From Microcystis aeruginosa W13-11 (GTDB taxonomy: Bacteria > Cyanobacteriota > Cyanobacteriia > Cyanobacteriales > Microcystaceae), in contig JAADBR010000056.1 in assembly GCA_009995705.1 (NCBI GenBank), positions 1 to 22,845 on the forward strand: a stretch of DNA of 22,845 nucleotides, read 5' to 3'. Shown here piece after piece: positions 15,484-22,845 of the stretch. Below the pieces are notes generated by a model. It was given only the letters and a program-made list of their open reading frames with translations. It had not been told where the DNA came from and searched no databases. The position numbers and the translations under genes were made by a program. The first letter of the stretch is position 1. Each line of letters opens with the position of its first letter.

Positions 15484-15543
15484 AAAGCTGACTCCTGAAT
15501 ACTGACTCCTATCTCCTGACTCCTAACAGCTTCCAGTGGGGAT

Positions 15544-15993
15544 TTACTCTACCACCCAGGGAGTGATGGCGGGGGTCCAATTAGCCAATTCTGCATCGCT
15601 AAACCAGAGACTAACTTCATCTTTGGCGGTATCTGGACCATCGGAACCATGGATAAGATTGCGTCCGACACTAATGCCAAAATCACCGCGAATCGTACCA
15701 GGTTCAGCATTGAGGGGATTAGTGGCGCCAATAATTTTTCTAGCGGAGGCAATTACTCCTTCTCCTTGCCAAACCATGGCCACCACGGGGGAGGAGGTAA
15801 TAAAATCGACTAAAGAACGGAAAAAGGGTCTTTCTTTATGAACAGCGTAGTGTTTTTCCGCTAATTCGCTAGAAACCTGCATCATTTTCAACCCAACCAG
15901 TGTAAAACCTTTAGCTTCAAAGCGTTGAATAATTTCCCCCACCAGATTGCGCTGCACACCGTCGGGTTTAATCATTAAGAAAGTGCGTTCCAT
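15544..15993 (-). CDS. ndk: Nucleoside diphosphate kinase
   Basis: The 149-residue cytoplasmic enzyme balances nucleoside triphosphate pools by transferring a phosphate from ATP through a phosphohistidine. The active-site His115 lies in [14 protein letters not shown], preceded by [15 protein letters not shown] (92-106). The N-terminus [15 protein letters not shown] and the segments [18 protein letters not shown] and SGPVVAMVW-like ([14 protein letters not shown]) are canonical. Length is normal for bacterial Ndk. The ATG at 15993 is well supported by AAGAGG five to ten bases upstream. The gene appears to be transcribed alone, with the divergent phosphatase gene starting 260 bases away. Confidence 0.98.
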   Translation of the reverse strand: MERTFLMIKPDGVQRNLVGEIIQRFEAKGFTLVGLKMMQVSSELAEKHYAVHKERPFFRSLVDFITSSPVVAMVWQGEGVIASARKIIGATNPLNAEPGTIRGDFGISVGRNLIHGSDGPDTAKDEVSLWFSDAELANWTPAITPWVVE

Positions 15994-16253
15994 ACTGCCT
16001 CTTAAAATTTAGCCATAAATTGTCACAAAACCCAGATTAACCCAGAATGGCATCCTAGAGAACGGCAGAATTTTCGCTTAAATTACTGAGTTAGCTTGCC
16101 GTGCTAATCAGATAAGCTAATAGGAAGTTTTCGTTTTGTCCCCCCACTTCCCACTTCCCACTTTCTCTACTCCCTGTTCTCCTATACTTTTTAAACAAGA
16201 TTTAGTATTACTATGGGTGGGGGAGAGTGACAAATATAAGAGGGATCTAAAAA

Positions 16254-16892
16254 ATGAGTCTAAAACTTTACTTTTTGCGTCATGGCGAAACCACAGCCAG
16301 TCAAACGGGTAGTTTTTGCGGTCGATTAGACTTGGAACTAACCCCAGCCGGCTATGAAATGGCCAAGGATTTCGCGCTTGCCTATCGAGACGTGCCTTGG
16401 ACAGGGATCTATTCTAGTCCCCTCAAACGCACCATGGCCACGGCCACCCCTTTAAGCGACCTTTTAGGTATTCCCATCCACAAACGGGAAGGATTAAAAG
16501 AGATTGCCTACGGCCAATGGGAGGGAAAAACCGCAGCTGAGGTTAATGGGGAGTTTCATGATGATTATGTGCGCTGGTTAGCAGATCCGGGCTGGAATTC
16601 TCCCACGGGGGGCGAAAAAGGCATCGATATCGCTCGCCGCAGTTCGGAGGTATTAGAGGAAATCGACCATAATCACGATGATGGCCATATTTTAATCGTT
16701 TCCCATAAAGCAACGATCCGAATCGTGTTATGTTCTCTTTTAGGCATTGATATCGGCCGTTATCGCGATCGAATTGCCATGCCCGTGGCCTCGGTGACGA
16801 TCGTCGAATTAGCCGAACACGGTCCCCTCTTTCAAGTCATGGGCGATCGCTCTCACATCCGCAATGACCTGCGCTCGCGAGCGGGAACCTAA
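16254..16892 (+). CDS. Histidine phosphatase family protein, first of a tandem pair
   Basis: The 212-residue protein belongs to the phosphoglycerate-mutase-like histidine phosphatases, which hydrolyse phosphoesters through a phosphohistidine. The nucleophile motif is RHGET (9-13). Arg59 is in SSPLKRT, the acid Glu83 in LKEIAYGQWEG, and the second His151 in IVSHKATIR. The general pattern (G.WEG, SHKATIR) fits broad-specificity phosphatases, including cyanobacterial phosphoserine phosphatases, rather than glycolytic mutase, but the substrate cannot be fixed from sequence. GAGG precedes the ATG by about 12 bases. The next gene is a close paralogue 49 bases downstream on the same strand, so the two likely form an operon. 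Confidence 0.88.
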   Translation: MSLKLYFLRHGETTASQTGSFCGRLDLELTPAGYEMAKDFALAYRDVPWTGIYSSPLKRTMATATPLSDLLGIPIHKREGLKEIAYGQWEGKTAAEVNGEFHDDYVRWLADPGWNSPTGGEKGIDIARRSSEVLEEIDHNHDDGHILIVSHKATIRIVLCSLLGIDIGRYRDRIAMPVASVTIVELAEHGPLFQVMGDRSHIRNDLRSRAGT

Positions 16893-16941
16893 CCAGTCAA
16901 CAGTAACCAGGGAAGCCCCCGATTTGGTCTCCTGAAAAACT

Positions 16942-17586
16942 ATGTGCTTGATGTTATATTTTCTACGACACGGACAGACAGCCTATAGCAAAACGGGAGG
17001 ATACTGTGGTACTCCAGAAAATGATCCCGGTTTGACTGCCGAAGGCATCGAAATGGCGGAAGAATTCGCCGATGTCTATCGTTCTTTACCTTGGCGTGCG
17101 GCCTACGTCAGTCCCCTCCAAAGAGCTATTCAAACCGCTAAACCTCTCTGTGAAGCGGTGGGACTGAAATTAGAAATCCGCCAGGGATTACAAGAGATCG
17201 GTTATGGTCTTTGGGAAGGTATGCACCCCAACGATATCGACCATCAATATCATGATCTCTATGTGCGTTGGTTGACGGATCCGGCTTGGAATGCTCCCCC
17301 CAACGGAGAAAGGGGCATCGATATCGCTCGTCGTTCCGCGGCCGTTTTGGAGGAAATCGAACACACCCACAGTGATGGCAATATCCTGATCGTTTCCCAC
17401 AAGGCCACCATCCGGATCATGCTCTGTAGTCTCATGGGTATCGATGTGGGCCGTTATCGCGATCGATTTGAAATGCCCGTAGCCGCTGTCAGTATTGTCG
17501 AATTAGGCAGTCGTGGCCCGCTTTTCCATGGCATCGGTTTACGTTCCCACCTCAGTGAGTACCTGCGTTCTCTTCCTTGCACCTAA
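16942..17586 (+). CDS. Histidine phosphatase family protein, second of a tandem pair
   Basis: The 214-residue protein aligns end to end with the upstream gene, at roughly 60% identity by eye, and is best explained as a tandem duplicate. Active-site residues are all kept: RHGQT (9-13), Arg61 in SPLQRA, Glu85 in LQEIGYGLWEG and His153 in VSHKATIR. Differences cluster at 20-32 and 93-104, next to the active-site entrance, where substrate preference could have shifted. The ATG at 16942 aligns exactly with the start of the first copy; an internal ATG at 16951 is an alternative. No ribosome site is obvious, which fits coupling to the upstream gene. Substrate unknown. Confidence 0.88.
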   Translation: MCLMLYFLRHGQTAYSKTGGYCGTPENDPGLTAEGIEMAEEFADVYRSLPWRAAYVSPLQRAIQTAKPLCEAVGLKLEIRQGLQEIGYGLWEGMHPNDIDHQYHDLYVRWLTDPAWNAPPNGERGIDIARRSAAVLEEIEHTHSDGNILIVSHKATIRIMLCSLMGIDVGRYRDRFEMPVAAVSIVELGSRGPLFHGIGLRSHLSEYLRSLPCT

Positions 17587-17640
17587 TCAGTGATCAGATG
17601 TGAGTTTTCAGGTCACTGATTACTGTTTACTGATCACTGA
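17587..17640. repeat. TGATCAGT-type inverted repeat upstream of birA
   Basis: TCAGTGATCAG (17587-17597) and CTGATCACTGA (17630-17640) form a perfect 11-bp inverted repeat, with further CACTGATTACTGTTTACTGA inside. It belongs to the same repeat family as the spacers at 10143, 11195 and 14908. It lies between the phosphatase stop codon and birA and could act as a terminator-like hairpin. Confidence 0.6.
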
Positions 17641-17662
17641 AAATACTCCCCACTTCCCATTT

Positions 17663-18382
17663 ATGACCAAAATCTATCACTTTGAGCTATTACCTTCCAC
17701 TAATACTAAAGCTTGGCAATTATTAGAGTCGGGGGAAAATCTGCCTTTTGTGGTGACTGCTAGTCAACAAAGTGCCGGGAGGGGACAATGGGGACGGGAA
17801 TGGATTTCTGAACCGGGAGGATTATATTTATCTTTGGCTTTAAATCTGGATTTAGGGGTGGATAAATCTGCCCATCTCGTTCTCGCTACGGTGTGGGGCA
17901 TCGCTCATCACCTCAATTGTCAAGAAATACCTGTTAAAATCAAATGGCCGAATGATCTAGTATTACTAGGGCGCAAACTAGGGGGAATTAACCTAGAAAC
18001 CCGTATTCAGGGTCAAAACATCCCGCAAGCAGTCATCGGAGTGGGCCTCAATTGGTCTAATCCTGTCCCCCGCACGGGTATTAATTTACAAGCTTTTACT
18101 GGCAATAAAATCACCTCGATCGCTCAGTTAACTTCTCTCACCAGCGATGCTATCCTATACGGCTATGAATATTACTGTCATCACGGTATAAAAGACCTAT
18201 TAGCCTCCTATTTAGAACTTTTTGCCAATTTTGGTCAAAAGATAGTTTTTGAGGGCTATCAGGGCATAATAACGGGGGTAAGCGATCGAGGGGAATTAAA
18301 AGTTAAATTAACCTCGGACAATGCCAGTAGCGAAATCTATATACCAGCCGGTAGGGTCAGTCTCGGTTATAATCAAGTCTAA
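17663..18382 (+). CDS. birA: Biotin--[acetyl-CoA-carboxylase] ligase, monofunctional
   Basis: This 239-residue enzyme activates biotin with ATP and attaches it to the carrier subunit of acetyl-CoA carboxylase. Visible motifs are STNTKAW (12-18), SAGRGQWGREWIS (37-49, the biotinyl-AMP loop), GGLYLSLAL (52-60), KIKWPNDLVLLGRKLGGI (92-109) and VIGVGLNWSN. The C-terminal SH3-like cap (GYQGIITGVSDRGELKVKL) is present. There is no N-terminal HTH, so unlike E. coli BirA it cannot repress a biotin operon. I chose the ATG at 17663. The frame is open from 17600, but those 21 codons are translated from the intergenic repeat at 17587-17640 and have no family similarity. Confidence 0.93.
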   Translation: MTKIYHFELLPSTNTKAWQLLESGENLPFVVTASQQSAGRGQWGREWISEPGGLYLSLALNLDLGVDKSAHLVLATVWGIAHHLNCQEIPVKIKWPNDLVLLGRKLGGINLETRIQGQNIPQAVIGVGLNWSNPVPRTGINLQAFTGNKITSIAQLTSLTSDAILYGYEYYCHHGIKDLLASYLELFANFGQKIVFEGYQGIITGVSDRGELKVKLTSDNASSEIYIPAGRVSLGYNQV

Positions 18383-18421
18383 ATATTTTTTTGACTAAAC
18401 TGTGAGAAGTGAGGCCGCCCT

Positions 18422-19666
18422 ATGTATCCTTCATCGGTGATCTTGAAACTTTTTCTAGGAAAATCCTTAAAAAAGAAGCTGAGTTTATGCAGTGGTCTCG
18501 GTTTAGTAATCAGTGGTCTGATTACTCTTGCTCCCAATGCGATCGCTAATTCCGAAATTGGCAGCGAAACCCCAGTGGTGGAAAATGCCGCCCCGACTCT
18601 GAAAGCCCCCGTTATCAAAGAAAATACTAATCCCGCCTCCCGTCTGGCTATCCCCGAAAACCATCAAACCGATATGCCTACCCTTGCCCCCCGGGCTGGC
18701 GGTAAAAATAACTTTATCGATACTAGAAACTTTAACCCCCCCAGTTCCGTTGTTGTCACCGAGCGCCGCAGTGGTTGCCAAACCATCGCCCAAAATGGTC
18801 AACTGGTAGGAGGTAGCTGTAATCTGGCGGCCCGGTCCTCCCGTCGTCAGCCGGTCAGCACTGTGGCCAAACCCTTACCCCCGGTTAATCTGGCCCGGGT
18901 ACGTCTCAATCCTAATCCAGCCGTGCGAGTAGGACGGCAGCCCCGAAATCAGCCAGTTATCGCTCATAATTCCCTAGGTCGTTATGCCCCCACTCTCGTC
19001 GCTTCCAGCTCCCCAGTACGTCTGGCTGCCCCAACGGTGATTCCAAGTCAGGTGGTAGCCCTCAATCCCCCGGAATGGAATGGCGTAAAATTAGCTTTGG
19101 CCCCAGTGACTCGCGCAGAAGTGGAGGCAATCAGCGAAGCGACCACCTATGAGCGGGCCACCCGTTTAAGTCCCACGGATTCTAACCAAACTCAACGCAC
19201 CGATTTACTCTTTCCCCTCGCCCTTCCCGCCCAAATTACCTCGGTTTTCGGGTGGCGAAATCATCCGGTCAGCGGTAATCAGGCCATGCACGCGGGTACT
19301 GATTTAGGCGCACCGATGGGAACACCTGTATTAGCCGCCTACGCGGGGGAAGTGGCCACCGCCGACTGGTTGGGAGGTTACGGATTAACGGTGATTTTGC
19401 GTCACCTCGATGGTAGTCAAGAATCTCGTTATGCCCACCTTTCAGAAATTACCGTCAAACCGGGAGAATGGGTGGAACAGGGAGCGGTTATCGGTCGCGT
19501 GGGTAGTACGGGAGTTTCTACTGGTCCGCACCTACACTTTGAATGGCGACACCTAACCGAACAGGGTTGGACCGCCGTAGATGCTGGTTTGCATCTAGAA
19601 TTAGCCCTCGATAATCTGGTGCAGAGAATGCAAATGGCCACAGCCACTGACCCTAATCAGAATTGA
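18422..19666 (+). CDS. Secreted M23-family metallopeptidase
   Basis: The 414-residue protein is likely a cell-wall endopeptidase or a LytM-type activator. A signal peptide (basic KKKLSL, hydrophobic GLGLVISGLITLAP, cleavage near residue 43 at AIA-NS) exports it. Residues ~45-260 are a Pro/Ala/Val-rich region with a Cys-containing RRSGCQTIAQNGQLVGGSCNL-like segment split by a glycine turn. The M23 domain (about 263-395) has zinc ligands His290 and Asp294 in MHAGTDLGAPMG, His339 in YAHLS, and His370/His372 in GPHLHFEWR. The set is complete, so it should be catalytic. GAGG precedes the ATG with a seven-base gap. The C-terminus TDPNQN is repeated as TDSNQN downstream of the next gene (21396-21416). 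Confidence 0.92.
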   Translation: MYPSSVILKLFLGKSLKKKLSLCSGLGLVISGLITLAPNAIANSEIGSETPVVENAAPTLKAPVIKENTNPASRLAIPENHQTDMPTLAPRAGGKNNFIDTRNFNPPSSVVVTERRSGCQTIAQNGQLVGGSCNLAARSSRRQPVSTVAKPLPPVNLARVRLNPNPAVRVGRQPRNQPVIAHNSLGRYAPTLVASSSPVRLAAPTVIPSQVVALNPPEWNGVKLALAPVTRAEVEAISEATTYERATRLSPTDSNQTQRTDLLFPLALPAQITSVFGWRNHPVSGNQAMHAGTDLGAPMGTPVLAAYAGEVATADWLGGYGLTVILRHLDGSQESRYAHLSEITVKPGEWVEQGAVIGRVGSTGVSTGPHLHFEWRHLTEQGWTAVDAGLHLELALDNLVQRMQMATATDPNQN

Positions 19667-19888
19667 TTGGTGAGCTAATAGAACATCTTTGGTGGGAATT
19701 GAAATCTCTTGTGAAAAAACTCGCCCCGAAAAGGGAAGAAGCCTTAAAAGCTATCTTAAATCTTGGCTTGATGCTAGTAAGCGAGAAAAACTCGAGAAAC
19801 TATTTCCCCCATTGCTGTTATCACGCCTCTCAGTTCTGCAAAGTGCTGCAATTGCTTGAGCGACTTTTTCAGGAAGCCCTACCAAATA

Positions 19889-21361
19889 ATGAAAAACTTT
19901 CTAGACTCAACCAACCGAGGGGAAAAAAATAATTTCCTTATCCCCTTTGCCTATGTGCTAGGAGTGGCCCTACCCTTTATTTTGGTCTATTTTCTCCCCA
20001 TTTACCACGTTACCGATGTCTTCCAATTTAGTAGATGGGGGGATTGTCTTGCAGCAGGTAAAGTATATATGGATTGTCCTCCCAAAGTCCCCAACTATCC
20101 CAGTGTAGGTATACTGGTAAGTGGCGGAGTAATTGCGGCGATAAAATCCCTATTGGGAATTAGCGAAAAAACCGAAGCTATCTACTACTTCCGCTTTTAC
20201 CTAGCATTTGTTGACGCTGTCAATTTTCTCCTTCTCACCTACCTAGGGAGAATCTTAAAATTCAAACGCCCCGTAATCATCGGTTTAAGCATAACCCTAG
20301 TGCTATTTATCTGGGCGGCAGGTTCTCTCTGGGGACAGATTGACAACGTAGGCTTATTATTTTGCCTTCTGGCGACCATTGCTTTTTTCCAATCTTGGAG
20401 TGAGACAAACACTCTGCTCAAAAATATCCTCTGGTTTCTCCTCGGGATGTTTAGTTTAGTCCTATTTATTCTCACTAAACAACTCTTTATTTTTTCCCTA
20501 CCCTTTTTTGCCCTAGTTATCCTGACCACTGGGTACAAATTCCAGCAAAGATACCAGACTAAAGGCTTAATCTGGCTGGGAGCAACTCTACTTTTAAGCC
20601 TCGGATTTTTCCTCTACCTAGACGGCTTATTTGCAGTTCCCCTCAGACTGATTCAGTCTAGTTTCCTCTTTGTCTTAAAATCTGGTAGTGGTCACGGTGA
20701 CAAAATCTCAGGAAATGGCTTTAATATCTGGATATTTCTCGGTTTAGAGCCTCGCGCTTCCTCCCGAGTACCTTTTATGGATTTGCAACTGGGTAGCTGG
20801 AAAAAAGGTATCAGTCCTCACCAAGCAGGGCTTTTACTCTATGCTGGTTTCATGGGTTTTCTTATCTGTACAGGTTTAATCAAGATTTGGCAAATTCTCG
20901 CCACCAAAACCGAGGCGATTAGCCCCAAATATAATCCTACCTATTCAATGTCACTTCTCTGCCTTTTCCACGGACTAAGTTACCTAGGTTTTAATATTCT
21001 TCTCAGTGGCACTCATCAGCGCTATCTCTATATAGGTTATCCTTTTATTTTGATCAGTGTTATCTGGCTCTACTATCAGGATTTCCTGGTATCCAGACGC
21101 GCCCTACTCGCCTCTTTATTTGCTGCTTTTGCCTACGGCTGTTTTCTTTACTCCCAAATATCTAATGCTTATGTGGCACAAGCACAACAGTATTTAGGTT
21201 TTCAACAACCACCGAATGTTCCCTTATTACCCAAGTTCTTCTTTATCTTTGAAAGAGATCAGTTTCTAGGTGTCGTTCATATATTCTTGCTAGTTTTCCT
21301 AGTAGATATTTGGCAACAGCTGAGTAAAAGACAGATTGTTCTTCCTAGTTCCGATAAGTGA
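19889..21361 (+). CDS. GT-C-like polytopic membrane glycosyltransferase candidate
   Basis: The 490-residue protein has about ten hydrophobic segments, for example FAYVLGVALPFILVYFLP, IIGLSITLVLFIWAAGSLWG, LLFCLLATIAFF, LLGMFSLVLFILTK and LVFLVDIW. Between segments are LWGQIDNVG and ILTKQLFIFSLPFF, which resemble the GQxD and KxQ...P motifs of GT-C membrane glycosyltransferases that use lipid-linked sugars. An early acidic loop (VTDVFQFSRWGDCLAAGKVYMDCPP) fits the first catalytic loop of such enzymes. Substrate unknown. The ATG at 19889 is preferred to an in-frame TTG at 19856; neither has a ribosome site. The 222 bases after the M23 gene hold two overlapping weak frames, neither convincing. 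The gene is flanked by 19-bp repeats that suggest later insertion next to the M23 gene. Confidence 0.72.
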   Translation: MKNFLDSTNRGEKNNFLIPFAYVLGVALPFILVYFLPIYHVTDVFQFSRWGDCLAAGKVYMDCPPKVPNYPSVGILVSGGVIAAIKSLLGISEKTEAIYYFRFYLAFVDAVNFLLLTYLGRILKFKRPVIIGLSITLVLFIWAAGSLWGQIDNVGLLFCLLATIAFFQSWSETNTLLKNILWFLLGMFSLVLFILTKQLFIFSLPFFALVILTTGYKFQQRYQTKGLIWLGATLLLSLGFFLYLDGLFAVPLRLIQSSFLFVLKSGSGHGDKISGNGFNIWIFLGLEPRASSRVPFMDLQLGSWKKGISPHQAGLLLYAGFMGFLICTGLIKIWQILATKTEAISPKYNPTYSMSLLCLFHGLSYLGFNILLSGTHQRYLYIGYPFILISVIWLYYQDFLVSRRALLASLFAAFAYGCFLYSQISNAYVAQAQQYLGFQQPPNVPLLPKFFFIFERDQFLGVVHIFLLVFLVDIWQQLSKRQIVLPSSDK

Positions 21362-21527
21362 ACATCAATCACCACCAGCAAAAGCGCCTACAAATACTGA
21401 CTCTAATCAGAATTAGTTTGTTTTGGCTGACAACTATAGCAGTTTTTGGAGCTTAAAAACGCATCGTTGAGCTTTTGCCCAATTGATGCGTTTCCATACA
21501 TTTGCAGTCAAGCTTACCGCCAATAAA
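21362..21527. other. Spacer with M23 C-terminus remnant and weak hairpin
   Basis: After the membrane protein gene, CCA CCA GCA AAA GCG CCT ACA and then ACT GAC TCT AAT CAG AAT TAG read PPAKAPTN-TDSNQN-stop, a ghost of the M23 C-terminus (TDPNQN-stop). CTAATCAGAATTAG followed by TTTGTTTT (about 21402-21423) could be a weak terminator. Nothing else is recognised up to the TIR element at 21528. Confidence 0.4.
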
Positions 21528-21743
21528 TAGGGTTTGCTGAATAAATGTGAAATGTAGGCAAGGTAGAGGTTTTGTGGCTTTTCTCGCGAAACAGGTGTAA
21601 GATTTTGAGAGAATCGTGGTTCAAAACCTCGCGTCTTCATGGTTCCGCATCCTGTAGGGGCGAAGCATTCGGGCAATAACTTATCGGTGAAACCGTAGAT
21701 TTTCTATCCGAATGCTTCGCCCGTACTTTTTCAGCAAACCCTA
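21528..21743. mobile_element. 216-bp TIR element with an internal 15-bp palindrome
   Basis: It begins TAGGGTTTGCTGAA and ends TTCAGCAAACCCTA, a perfect 14-bp terminal inverted repeat with TA at both outer edges. Inside, GGGCGAAGCATTCGG (21658-21672) pairs perfectly with CCGAATGCTTCGCCC (21708-21722). The left half is shared with the remnant at 3386-3490, and the ends with 13679-13880. There is no transposase, so it is a MITE or a deleted IS, probably with a REP-like unit inserted into it. Confidence 0.7.
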
Positions 21744-21854
21744 TGTACTATAAAAATGGTAATGCAAGGTTTTTGAAGCTCCCAATCCTCCTAGTGTTAA
21801 TATTCGCTAATCTCATCCAATTAGAAAGGCAAGATTTGAGAAAAAAAGTAGAAG

Positions 21855-22708
21855 TTAAGGAACGCGGAGCATTCGTTCTTCGATTTCTAGCCAAACGGTG
21901 GGGGAAATATTAACAGCCACTTTTTGGCAACTTAGCATTAATTCATTAACGTATAGATAATTTTGAAATATAATCCAGTCATGTGTTCTCCAAGAAGAGA
22001 ACCATATTGGACTTTGCTTATAGCGGTATTCGCTTGAGTGAGATACATACAAAGTCTTGCCTAGACTGACTCATAGCCTGTTGCACTATACCTCATTCGA
22101 CTGCATACCGCTATATAAAAATCTAGAATTATTTTTTCATAAAATGCTGAGATTTGATCAAATTCTAATTGTCCTAGTATTTTTTTGTAATTGAACTAAT
22201 CAATGCAAAAATATGTGTTACTGTTTCTTAACTTGGCATTTGTTCCCTGATTAACAAATGTCCATAATGATTGTGATACAAAACATCAATACCAATGCTA
22301 ATAACAATTTATCGGCTTTCCCTCGCATCAAACCCGCCACTAACAAAAAGACCGCCAACGAGTTTCTGTTACATAATTCTTAACTGTTTCTTCAATCAAA
22401 TCATTGTCATAGATATACTGAGCCGTGAGGTATTCCTGAAGGGTTAAATGAGAAAAAGAATAGACATCTCTCGCCCGCTCTACTAAAATTCCCTGTTCAA
22501 TTTCAATGGTTTTTAATACTTTTTCGCCGTCCAGATGTTGCGGAGCACTTAAGTTTTGTTTAAGGTGATTTTTAATTTGCTTAACAACTTCTCGTTTTTC
22601 TAAAAAAAGTTTATCTGCTATAAAATTCTGATAAGCAACTTCAGATAGCAAAATTTCTTCTTGCTCAATACCGAGATTTTCATAAACTAAACCGCGATTA
22701 GGTAAACG
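21855..22708 (-). pseudogene. Decayed 3' part of a NACHT-type NTPase gene
   Basis: Three minus-strand pieces resemble, from memory, the C-terminal half of cyanobacterial NACHT NTPases. Piece one (22708-22340) has LLSEVAYQNFIADKLFLE, GILVERARDVYSFSHLTLQEYLTAQYI and VTETRWRSF. Adding one base at the T-run (A-run 22345-22349 on the + strand) continues this as LLVAGLMRGKADKLLLA, the expected next motif. Piece two (about 22190-22116) has ILGQLEFDQISAFYEKIILDFY. Removing the MITE at 22019-22115 joins it in frame to piece three, which ends NYLYVNELMLSCQ...VWLEIEERMLRVP at the stop codon at 21855. The part between 22200 and 22320 is diverged. The P-loop half is missing: the frame ends where an IS-like left end begins. 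Intact NACHT proteins are STAND-type ATPases used in signalling and phage defence. Confidence 0.7.
22019..22115. mobile_element. 97-bp MITE, copy 2
   Basis: It has TATAGCGGT at the left and ACCGCTATA at the right and is exactly the same length as the copy at 1597-1693. Shared inner blocks include CGCTTGAGTGAGATACA, TTGCCTAG, CTATACCTCAT or CTGTACCTCAT, and CGACTGCA. Its removal restores a reading frame in the NACHT pseudogene. Confidence 0.75.
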
Positions 22709-22711
22709 TTA

Positions 22712-22790
22712 TTTCGGCTGACCATTTTTCCAACCCACATTCAGCAGATTAAATTGAAAAAAAGTTATTTTAGGTAAAGTGGATTTTAAA
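22712..22790 (+). mobile_element. Probable left end of an IS1634-like element
   Basis: The NACHT-like frame stops abruptly at 22708, and the transposase-like ORF starts at 22791 on the opposite strand. The 80 bases between, starting near TTTCGGCTGACCATTTTT, are therefore the likely left end and leader of the IS. The right end is outside the window, so the terminal repeats cannot be confirmed. Confidence 0.4.
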
Positions 22791-22845
22791 ATGACCAAAA
22801 TGAAAACAGAAGTTCAAATAGACATACAAGACATAGACCACTTGG
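22791..22845 (+). CDS. Start of an IS1634-family-like transposase (cut by the window edge)
   Basis: Eighteen codons are visible: MTKMKTEVQIDIQDIDHL. The VQxxxxxIDHL start is typical of IS1634/IS4-type transposases with an N-terminal DUF4277 domain that are abundant in Microcystis. An alternative start is the ATG at 22800. The catalytic DDE residues lie beyond the window, so family and integrity are provisional. Confidence 0.5.
   Translation, partial: MTKMKTEVQIDIQDIDHL

Larger units (their letters stand above)
14888..15543. other. Long spacer between rluA-type gene and ndk
   Basis: The spacer starts with ATCAGT-type repeats (14908-14945). An AT-rich stretch follows (about 15080-15240), then a possible 30-codon hydrophobic ORF (15232-15324). 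After it come an A/T-run inverted pair around 15385-15420 (TTTTGT...ACAAAA) and polypurine AGAAGGG heptamers (15454-15483). CTGACTCCTGAATACTGACTCC-like repeats run up to the end of ndk. I see no rRNA, tRNA or recognised RNA gene here. Confidence 0.5.

Noticed and set aside
17600..17662. N-terminal extension of birA
   Set aside because: The 21 codons are read from the TGATCAGT repeat, and the family starts at the ATG at 17663.
19663..19932. 89-codon frame after the M23 gene, and an overlapping frame ending QSAAIA-stop
   Set aside because: Each needs a TTG or GTG start without a ribosome site. They overlap each other and one overlaps the membrane protein start. Neither resembles a known family, so I left the spacer unannotated.
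21434..21676. 80-codon minus-strand frame in the 216-bp element
   Set aside because: It is composed of TIR-element and spacer sequence with no protein-like features.

Overview
The window looks like a stretch of chromosome from a cyanobacterium, most likely Microcystis or a close relative. The palindrome GCGATCGC (HIP1-like) recurs through it. The housekeeping proteins are of cyanobacterial type: a long-tailed DnaK with an adjacent zinc-finger-less DnaJ, a DUF3352 protein and a ComB-type phosphatase. The spacers are crowded with short repeats, miniature elements and IS remnants, as is usual in Microcystis. The genus assignment is inference.

Left accessory part (1-4900). The window opens inside the last codons of an IS200/IS605-type TnpB and the right-end hairpin of that element. 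The hairpin supplies the final codons of a convergent aldo/keto reductase gene. Next come two direct copies (R1 1180-1452, R2 3496-3762) of a ~270-bp element rich in hairpins. They bracket a small gene split by a 97-bp MITE and a 483-residue protein with an N-terminal HTH-like region, a TRADD-N-like region and 33 pentapeptide repeats. The protein resembles cyanobacterial conflict or signalling effectors. A xisH-xisI pair and GC-rich palindromic repeats follow.

Middle housekeeping part (5172-19666). In order: comB (+), folC (+), a DUF3352 protein (-), pyrD (-), dnaJ (-), dnaK (-), an RluA-type pseudouridine synthase whose catalytic Asp position is Gly (-), ndk (-), two tandem histidine phosphatases (+), birA (+) and a secreted M23 peptidase (+). 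dnaK and dnaJ form a chaperone pair. The rest are unlinked metabolic genes (folate, pyrimidine, nucleotide and biotin metabolism) separated by ATCAGT-rich repeats, heptamer repeats and a 202-bp TIR element.

Right part (19889-22845). A GT-C-like membrane protein gene lies between two 19-bp repeats that both encode the C-terminus of the M23 protein. After it come a 216-bp TIR element and the decayed 3' part of a NACHT-type NTPase gene. That pseudogene carries a frameshift and a second 97-bp MITE, and is cut off by what looks like the left end of an IS1634-like element whose transposase starts at the window edge.

The strongest candidates for something undescribed are the duplicated structured element R1/R2, the effector-like pentapeptide gene it brackets, and the MITE-split small gene.
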